Source: Planctomycetota bacterium (GTDB lineage: Bacteria > Planctomycetota > Phycisphaerae > Sedimentisphaerales > Anaerohalosphaeraceae). Taken from it: a DNA stretch of 20,060 bases. Below are positions 16,444-20,060 of this stretch, piece after piece. The stretch's first letter is position 1, and each line of letters opens with the position of its first letter. The stretch lies in contig DAOVVQ010000029.1 of the NCBI GenBank assembly GCA_030637065.1, positions 1 through 20,060 of the forward strand, written 5' to 3'. The notes beneath the pieces were generated by a model. The model was not told where the DNA came from, did not search any database, and saw nothing but the letters and a program-made list of their open reading frames with translations. Made by a program: the position numbers and the translations under genes.

Positions 16444-16461
16444 GCCCCAACGGCTTGGGGC
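16444..16461 (-). terminator. Hairpin just after the XRE/S24 stop
   Basis: GCCCCAA-CGGC-TTGGGGC, a perfect 7-bp GC-rich stem 22 bp past the stop. No T-tract follows on the minus strand, so it could instead be a transcript-end stabiliser. Confidence 0.35.
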
Positions 16462-16482
16462 TTACCGCCATCCGGGCCCGGC

Positions 16483-17268
16483 TTAAAGCCGCTGATACTT
16501 TATGATCGCCCGGTAAAGCCCGTTGACGCGTCCGCCTTCAGTGATTGTCGGGGCGTACTTTTCGTTCCTTGGCTGAAGCCGCAAACGGTTGTCCTCCTCG
16601 AAAAAGACGCGTTTGAAGGTCGTTTCGTGGGGTTCGGAGAACCGGATGAAGCAATCATCGCCATTTGAGACGTTGGCCGCCGGCGAAAAGATGACGATAT
16701 CGCCCTCGGCGAACTTCGGCTGCATGGAATCACCGACAACCCGAACGGCAAAGGCGTTTGGATCGTGCAGATCGGGACAGCGGACATAATCATCGGCGAA
16801 ACCAACAGGATACCCAAGGTCGTCAAAGTCCACGGGGTATCCAGCCAAGACCTTATTTATCACCGGTACGAGCTGGCCGGCCTTGGGCTGATATGGCTTC
16901 TCGGTATCCGGCTGACCGGTGACCTCCTCGGACGCGATCACGCTGCCTAAATCCTTGACCTTGGTCTTCTTGCCGATGATATCGCTGATAATCTGCTTAT
17001 ATCGCCGATTCTGAGCATCGATAGCCTCATAATCGCGCCTGATATCAGCTGGCATACCCTCGACATGGGCTAAGTGCTGAAGCTGCCCGGAGTCGAATTT
17101 CAGCACCTTCTCGAGCTTGCGCAAAAGATTGTCGCTCGGAGGATTATTAACCCTCCCCGTCTCAACGGTAGAGAGATACGGCTTGGAAAACCCCGTCTTC
17201 GCCGCAACCTCGTCTAAGGTAAACGACAACTCCTGACGCTTCTGTCTGATTATCTGGCCAAGTGACAT
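16483..17268 (-). CDS. LexA/CI-like regulator: XRE helix-turn-helix plus S24 peptidase
   Basis: 261 residues. The N-terminal XRE DNA-binding domain (about 4-60) has FTLDEVAAKTGFSKPYLSTVETG as its helix-turn-helix, split here at FTLDEVAAKTGFSK and PYLSTVETG. The C-terminal S24 domain carries the catalytic Ser181 in VVGDSMQPKFAEGD and Lys219 in ETTFKRVFF. A likely self-cleavage site, Ala142-Gly143 in KVLAGYPVD, lies just upstream, as in LexA and CI repressors. The middle (about 70-130) is a polar linker. The family commonly represses prophage or stress genes and self-cleaves on DNA damage with RecA; whether this one does is unknown. No other phage gene is seen, so it may be a domesticated or orphan repressor. 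The start ATG at 17268 is 4 nt from mobile-element copy B, which supplies its Shine-Dalgarno sequence. Confidence 0.88.
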   Translation of the reverse strand: MSLGQIIRQKRQELSFTLDEVAAKTGFSKPYLSTVETGRVNNPPSDNLLRKLEKVLKFDSGQLQHLAHVEGMPADIRRDYEAIDAQNRRYKQIISDIIGKKTKVKDLGSVIASEEVTGQPDTEKPYQPKAGQLVPVINKVLAGYPVDFDDLGYPVGFADDYVRCPDLHDPNAFAVRVVGDSMQPKFAEGDIVIFSPAANVSNGDDCFIRFSEPHETTFKRVFFEEDNRLRLQPRNEKYAPTITEGGRVNGLYRAIIKYQRL

Positions 17269-17272
17269 AATT

Positions 17273-17369
17273 GAGACCTCTGAAAAACGATGACATCCTT
17301 GTTATGGTCGTTGTTTTTGTTACAAAAACAACCCCGGCACTGGGCTACACCCTGTTTTTCAGGGGACCC
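17273..17369 (-). mobile_element. MITE-like 97-bp element, copy B, abutting the XRE/S24 start
   Basis: Flanked by AATT on both sides (17269-17272 and 17370-17373). Same length, ends and central palindrome as copy A; the palindrome loop is TTA (plus strand) instead of GAA, with both arms unchanged. It stands between a plausible promoter (17376-17403) and the start codon. Copy A and copy B differ at 10 positions, none in the CTGAAAAAC/GTTTTTCAG ends or the palindrome arms. Confidence 0.82.
17277..17281 (-). promoter_or_regulatory. Shine-Dalgarno sequence supplied by MITE copy B
   Basis: AGAGG on the minus strand, 8 nt before the ATG at 17268. It lies inside the element's terminal repeat, so this gene's ribosome-binding site came with the insertion. 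Confidence 0.6.
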
Positions 17370-17375
17370 AATTGC

Positions 17376-17403
17376 AATATACTACAAATTCCGCTCAACG
17401 CAA
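17376..17403 (-). promoter_or_regulatory. Candidate promoter of the XRE/S24 gene, upstream of MITE copy B
   Basis: On the minus strand TTGCGT (17398-17403), a 16-bp spacer, and TATATT (17376-17381). Transcription would begin close to 17369, the element's edge. Removing the element and one AATT would leave this -10 box just 6 nt from the ATG, like the leaderless arrangement at folC. Confidence 0.4.
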
Positions 17404-17521
17404 GTGTTATTTTGATAAATATACAACAAAAATAACCCCCCAACCAAAAAAAACCCCCACTCCCAACAAAAACACCCCAAAACACAACAAAAACGCCCAT
17501 TCTGTCCCTACAAAACCTGTC

Positions 17522-17541
17522 ATTCCCGGGAAGGCGGGAAT
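17522..17541. repeat. ATTCCC-N8-GGGAAT repeat
   Basis: ATTCCCGGGAAGGCGGGAAT, with TC before and CCAG after. The form ATTCCC(N8)GGGAAT is the dRS3 repeat described in Neisseria; very similar CATTCCCGCGAAAGCGGGAATCC-type sequences are widespread in other bacteria. Confidence 0.6.
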
Positions 17542-17571
17542 CCAGCACACCCCATAATTTTCTAAATTACT

Positions 17572-18021
17572 TCAAGGCTTTGGGGGGGGCAATTCTATAA
17601 ATACCATGATGTCTTTTAGAATGACTTCTAAGCGAGCATATACCTTTTCTGTCTTATTGGTCCAGAAATTGTCATCTAAAACAAGGTTCTTATGCTCGCC
17701 AGAATAGTAACTCAATACACAACCCGTAGGCGATTCATGTTTTAGTTTGCCGTGCGCAAATGCATTGCGATATCCCATAGCATCTTTTAACAGCTTGTTA
17801 AATCCATTCTTTTTCTTATTGGCGTCCTTTTTGCGTCTGGAGTTTTGGGGGGAAGGGTTACCAAAAAATTTAAGCTCGTCAAGTAGACCTAATACCATTG
17901 TTTTTTTAGCTGCAAAACTAATGTGGCTTGTGCATAATATATTGTTAACTGTAATCCATATTAGTGGCAGGCTGGGGTGAATAGGGGTGGGGGTGAATGT
18001 CGAATGTCGAAGGGTGGACAT
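17572..18021 (-). CDS. Small HEPN-like protein, probably 5'-truncated
   Basis: 149 codons from an ATG at 18021 that lies within a hairpin repeat and lacks a Shine-Dalgarno sequence; an internal ATG at 17898 (MVLGLLDEL) has none either. The recognisable part is residues 32-140: a helical segment (SHISFAAKKTMVLGLLDELKFF), a lysine-rich stretch (RRKKDANKKKNG), then YRNAFAHGKL (84-93), which matches the R-N-x3-H motif (Arg85, His90) of HEPN proteins, many of which are RNases of toxin or defence systems. The first 25 residues translate repeat sequence and are unlikely to be native, so the true amino end is probably lost. The gene is richer in A and T than its neighbours and ends next to a run of eight Cs. 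No antitoxin partner is seen. Family assignment rests on one motif. Confidence 0.45.
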   Translation of the reverse strand: MSTLRHSTFTPTPIHPSLPLIWITVNNILCTSHISFAAKKTMVLGLLDELKFFGNPSPQNSRRKKDANKKKNGFNKLLKDAMGYRNAFAHGKLKHESPTGCVLSYYSGEHKNLVLDDNFWTNKTEKVYARLEVILKDIMVFIELPPPKP

Positions 18022-18061
18022 TCGATATCATAGCGAAGCGGAGATCCCGATTCATCGGGAT
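18001..18061. repeat. Hairpin cluster including TCCCGA-TTYA-TCGGGA copy 2
   Basis: CGAATGTC...GACATTCG (18001-18024) forms an 8-bp stem, preceded by a second GAATGTC in tandem. A second hairpin, ATCCCGA-TTCA-TCGGGAT (18044-18061), repeats the core found at 16336. It ends 8 bp past the sulfatase stop, so it could mark that gene's transcript end. Confidence 0.5.
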
Positions 18062-18068
18062 TCGATAT

Positions 18069-19517
18069 TCATCTCCCTTTCGTCAGCGCCACAGGATTTT
18101 TGTCCCAGCCGGCAGTCCGCTGATTTGCCCCTTCCATTCCTGTGTCGCCGATATCCGCCCTCGCCTTGTTGGCAAGTCTCATCAGCCGCTTTACAACTTT
18201 GGGTTCTTTCTTCGACAGGTCGTTGGTTTCGCCTATATCAGCCGACAGGTCGTAAAGTTTAGCCACTCTCTTCTTAACGGTCCTGGTGCCGACCTTAACC
18301 TCTTCGGTCGGCAGGTGGAGTTTCCATTTCCCGCTCCTGACCGCCTGAAGCTGGCTCGTAAAATACAGATAAAACGCCTCATGAGGCGATTTAGCACCCG
18401 CCTGACCAGCCATCAGCGGATATATATCCCTGCCGTCGATGATCCTGTCCTTGGGAGCGTTGCCGCCGGCAAGATTCGCAAAGGTCGGCATAATATCGAT
18501 CGTCGAGGTAAGCTCATCGCAGCTTGTGCCAGCCGGTATTCTCCCGAGCCACCTCATCACACAAGGCACCCTCATACCGCCGTCCATCGTGCTGCCCTTA
18601 AACCCGGACAAAGGCAAATTGCTCCCGCCCCATCGGCTGGCCGCGCCGTTATCCGACGTGAATATCACCAACGTATTCCGATCGATGCCGAGTTCTTTCA
18701 ACGCCTTGAAAATCTCTCCCGTCGACCAGTCGATCTCCTCGACACAATCGCCATAGCCGCTATTGGCGGACTTACCCTTAAACGCCTTGCTCGAATTCAC
18801 GGGATTATGCGGCATGGTATGCGGCAGATACACAAAGAAAGGCCTGTCCCTGTTCTTCCTGATGAACCCGACCACCTCCTCGGTATATCGTTTCGTAATA
18901 GTCGTCTGGTCCACAGGCGCCTCGATAACCTCCTCGTCCCTAAGTAGCGGCAAAGGCGGATTCTTGGGACTATTCGGCTTTATCCCCATATCGTTACTGT
19001 AGGGTATGCCGAAATATTGATCAAAACCCTGCCTCGTGGGCAAAAACTGCTTCTGGTCGCCCAGATGCCACTTGCCGACGCACGCCGTCGCATATCCTTC
19101 TTTCTTGAGCACCTCGGCAATAGTGATCTCCTTAGGATTGAGCCCCTTCTTATCAACCGGGAACAGAACCCATCTCTTGTCCCAGTTGTCATGCATATTC
19201 ACCCTTCGCGGATAACAGCCGGTCATCAGGCTCGATCTTGAGGGCGTGCAGACCCCGCTGGTGACATAAAAACTGGTAAACCTGATCCCTTCACGGGCCA
19301 TCTTGTCGACGTTGGGCGTGCGATGCTTCGTCGAGCCGAAACAGCCGATATCGCCATAGCCAAGATCATCGCAAAAAATAACAATGAAATTCGGCCTGTC
19401 GCTACGGTCCCTGGCACTGGCCGACCCTATAGCGCTCTGACAACCGGACAGAATAGCCGCCCCAGCCGCTACCGATAACAGCGAACATCCCTTTTTTAAG
19501 AATTCTCTTCGCTTCAT
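18069..19517 (-). CDS. Tat-exported lipoprotein sulfatase, formylglycine type
   Basis: Alkaline-phosphatase-fold sulfatase that hydrolyses sulfate esters, probably of polysaccharides. 482 residues, full length. It begins with a twin-arginine motif (KRREFLKK, 2-9), a hydrophobic segment (11-23) and a lipobox LSGC (Cys26), indicating export folded and lipid anchoring. Catalytic Cys90 in CTPSRSSLMTG matches the C-x-P-S-R signature converted to formylglycine. Metal and substrate residues: Asp50-Asp51 (FCDDLGYGD), Lys149 and His151 (GKWHLGD), His233 and Asp289-Asn290 (FTSDNG). The ATG at 19517 has AGGA about 11 nt upstream. No formylglycine-generating enzyme or other polysaccharide gene is in the window. 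Sulfatases of this type are very abundant in Planctomycetota. The sulfated substrate cannot be told from sequence. Confidence 0.95.
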   Translation of the reverse strand: MKRREFLKKGCSLLSVAAGAAILSGCQSAIGSASARDRSDRPNFIVIFCDDLGYGDIGCFGSTKHRTPNVDKMAREGIRFTSFYVTSGVCTPSRSSLMTGCYPRRVNMHDNWDKRWVLFPVDKKGLNPKEITIAEVLKKEGYATACVGKWHLGDQKQFLPTRQGFDQYFGIPYSNDMGIKPNSPKNPPLPLLRDEEVIEAPVDQTTITKRYTEEVVGFIRKNRDRPFFVYLPHTMPHNPVNSSKAFKGKSANSGYGDCVEEIDWSTGEIFKALKELGIDRNTLVIFTSDNGAASRWGGSNLPLSGFKGSTMDGGMRVPCVMRWLGRIPAGTSCDELTSTIDIMPTFANLAGGNAPKDRIIDGRDIYPLMAGQAGAKSPHEAFYLYFTSQLQAVRSGKWKLHLPTEEVKVGTRTVKKRVAKLYDLSADIGETNDLSKKEPKVVKRLMRLANKARADIGDTGMEGANQRTAGWDKNPVALTKGR

Positions 19518-19550
19518 TTGCTTTTTTCCTTTTTTGTCTTATCTTTGATC

Positions 19551-19622
19551 TTCGCTATAGTCGTTGTTTTTGGAACAAAAACAAACCTGGCAGTGGATTG
19601 CACCCTGTTTTTCAGGGGACCA
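19551..19622 (-). mobile_element. MITE-like element, shortened copy C, between tsaE and sulfatase
   Basis: 72 bp matching the right three quarters of copies A and B: the central TTGTTTTTG-GAA-CAAAAACAA palindrome and the CCCTGTTTTTCAGGGGACC end are intact, while about 25 bp of the left end is missing. GATC lies on both sides (19547-19550 and 19623-19626); the right GATC overlaps the tsaE stop codon. It has the same orientation relative to the downstream gene as A and B. Confidence 0.7.
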
Positions 19623-19624
19623 GA

Positions 19625-20060
19625 TCACAACTGCTTCAGGACATAATCAGGACTGTTCACGATACGGATCCTTCGCCGGCTCTCGCCCTCGTGCGACATC
19701 TCAACCGTGATGCGATCGACGCTGTCAATGGCTGTGGCGACTTTATCGGCCCATTCGATCAGGACCACCGAGCGTCCGTAGCACATGTCGTCAAAACCCA
19801 ACATCTCAAAATCGGCGATCGTCTCCAGGCGGTAGGCGTCGATATGATAGATATCCAGCGATCCGTCGGCGGCCTCGTACTGGTTGATCAGCACAAAGGT
19901 CGGACTGTTGACCTCGTCGCAGTCGCTAACGCCGGCCCCAGCGGCAATACCCTTTACAAGGTGCGTCTTTCCACTGCCCAACTGCCCGACAAGAGCAACG
20001 ACCTCCCCGCCCCGGAGCGCAGCGCCAATCCTCCGCCCGAGCCCCATCGTCTCGTCAGGC
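19625..20060 (-). CDS. tsaE: tRNA threonylcarbamoyladenosine biosynthesis ATPase TsaE, 5' end outside window
   Basis: P-loop ATPase that works with TsaB and TsaD to place the t6A modification on tRNAs reading ANN codons. Counting from an internal ATG at 20047: Walker A GQLGSGKT (21-28), NSPTFVLINQY (47-57), DIYHIDAYRL (65-74) and VVLIEWADKV (94-103), all family hallmarks. The frame stays open past that ATG and reads PDETMGLGRRIG, matching the usual TsaE opening (S/P-E-E-T-x2-LG), so the real start lies to the right of the window. About 145 codons are seen of a family near 150-160. Its stop codon overlaps the direct repeat flanking mobile-element copy C. Confidence 0.93.
   Translation of the reverse strand, partial: PDETMGLGRRIGAALRGGEVVALVGQLGSGKTHLVKGIAAGAGVSDCDEVNSPTFVLINQYEAADGSLDIYHIDAYRLETIADFEMLGFDDMCYGRSVVLIEWADKVATAIDSVDRITVEMSHEGESRRRIRIVNSPDYVLKQL

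Larger units (their letters stand above)
16155..16482. other. Repeat-rich spacer between copy A and the XRE/S24 gene
   Basis: No gene is supported. It contains a possible -10 box for lptD on the minus strand (TATAAT, 16194-16199), a direct repeat AGTCAAAA(A)GTGC at 16151-16163 and 16221-16232, a GTCCCGA-TTTA-TCGGGAC hairpin (16336-16353), the second GTAGGGTG-type repeat (16404-16433), and GCCCCAA-CGGC-TTGGGGC (16444-16461) just past the XRE/S24 stop, which may act as its terminator although it lacks a T-tract. Confidence 0.55.
17374..17571. other. Gene-free, strand-asymmetric spacer
   Basis: No gene is seen. From 17415 to 17494 the plus strand has no G at all, being A and C with a few T. On the minus strand G-runs at 17436-17441, 17454-17458, 17462-17464 and 17475-17478 could form a G-quadruplex with loops of 12, 3 and 10 nt. 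An ATTCCC...GGGAAT repeat follows at 17522-17541. Confidence 0.55.

Noticed and set aside
16071..16505. 144-codon plus-strand frame
   Set aside because: It runs through copy A, two hairpin repeats and the end of the XRE/S24 gene; its composition follows the repeats.
1..20060. tRNA or rRNA genes
   Set aside because: No cloverleaf or conserved rRNA segments were recognised by eye in the spacers; a covariance search was not possible.

Overview
The window reads as a chromosomal segment of an anaerobic or sediment-type Planctomycetota bacterium, most likely class Phycisphaerae (Sedimentisphaerales-like). This is inferred from a Tat-exported formylglycine sulfatase lipoprotein, an LptD/OstA-like outer-membrane protein, a TPR-PDZ-S41 protease of a type I associate with that group, moderate GC content, and intergenic spaces full of short hairpin repeats. 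No rRNA, tRNA or CRISPR array was recognised. Twelve of the fourteen protein-coding loci are confidently identified.

Layout. 1-1595 (-): transketolase, cut by the window edge. 1596-1978: divergent spacer with a terminator-like hairpin and a consensus promoter sitting almost on the folC start. 1979-3397 (+): FolC. 3398-3620: convergent spacer with two hairpins. 3621-11866 (-): a closely spaced run, in transcription order lipoprotein leader/S41 protease (one frame broken by a single TAG), lysS, two FtsX-type permeases, a LolD-type ATPase and ilvE. 11867-12010: spacer made of a degenerate tandem repeat. 12011-16018 (-): lptD-like gene followed by class II aldolase. 16019-18068: a repeat-rich, partly AT-rich region with a LexA-like XRE/S24 regulator and a probably truncated HEPN-like gene. 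18069-19517 (-): sulfatase. 19625-20060 (-): tsaE, whose 5' end lies beyond the window.

The most interesting structure is a small non-coding element of 97 bp, present in two full copies (16054-16150 and 17273-17369; 87 of 97 positions identical) and one shortened copy (19551-19622). Each copy is bracketed by a different perfect 4-bp direct repeat (AGTC, AATT, GATC), as expected of a MITE. All three lie in the same orientation, just upstream of a minus-strand gene. The full copies have imperfect terminal inverted repeats and a strong internal palindrome. In the copy at the XRE/S24 gene the element sits between a plausible ancestral promoter and the start codon and supplies the Shine-Dalgarno sequence. 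The terminal stem can mask that sequence, while a competing local hairpin would free it.

How the genes fit together: tkt and fba are central carbon metabolism; folC and ilvE are folate and branched-chain amino-acid metabolism; lysS and tsaE serve translation. The two permeases with the ATPase look like a LolCDE-type lipoprotein-release system, and the lptD-like gene an LPS-assembly role, so the segment is rich in envelope biogenesis as well as housekeeping functions.
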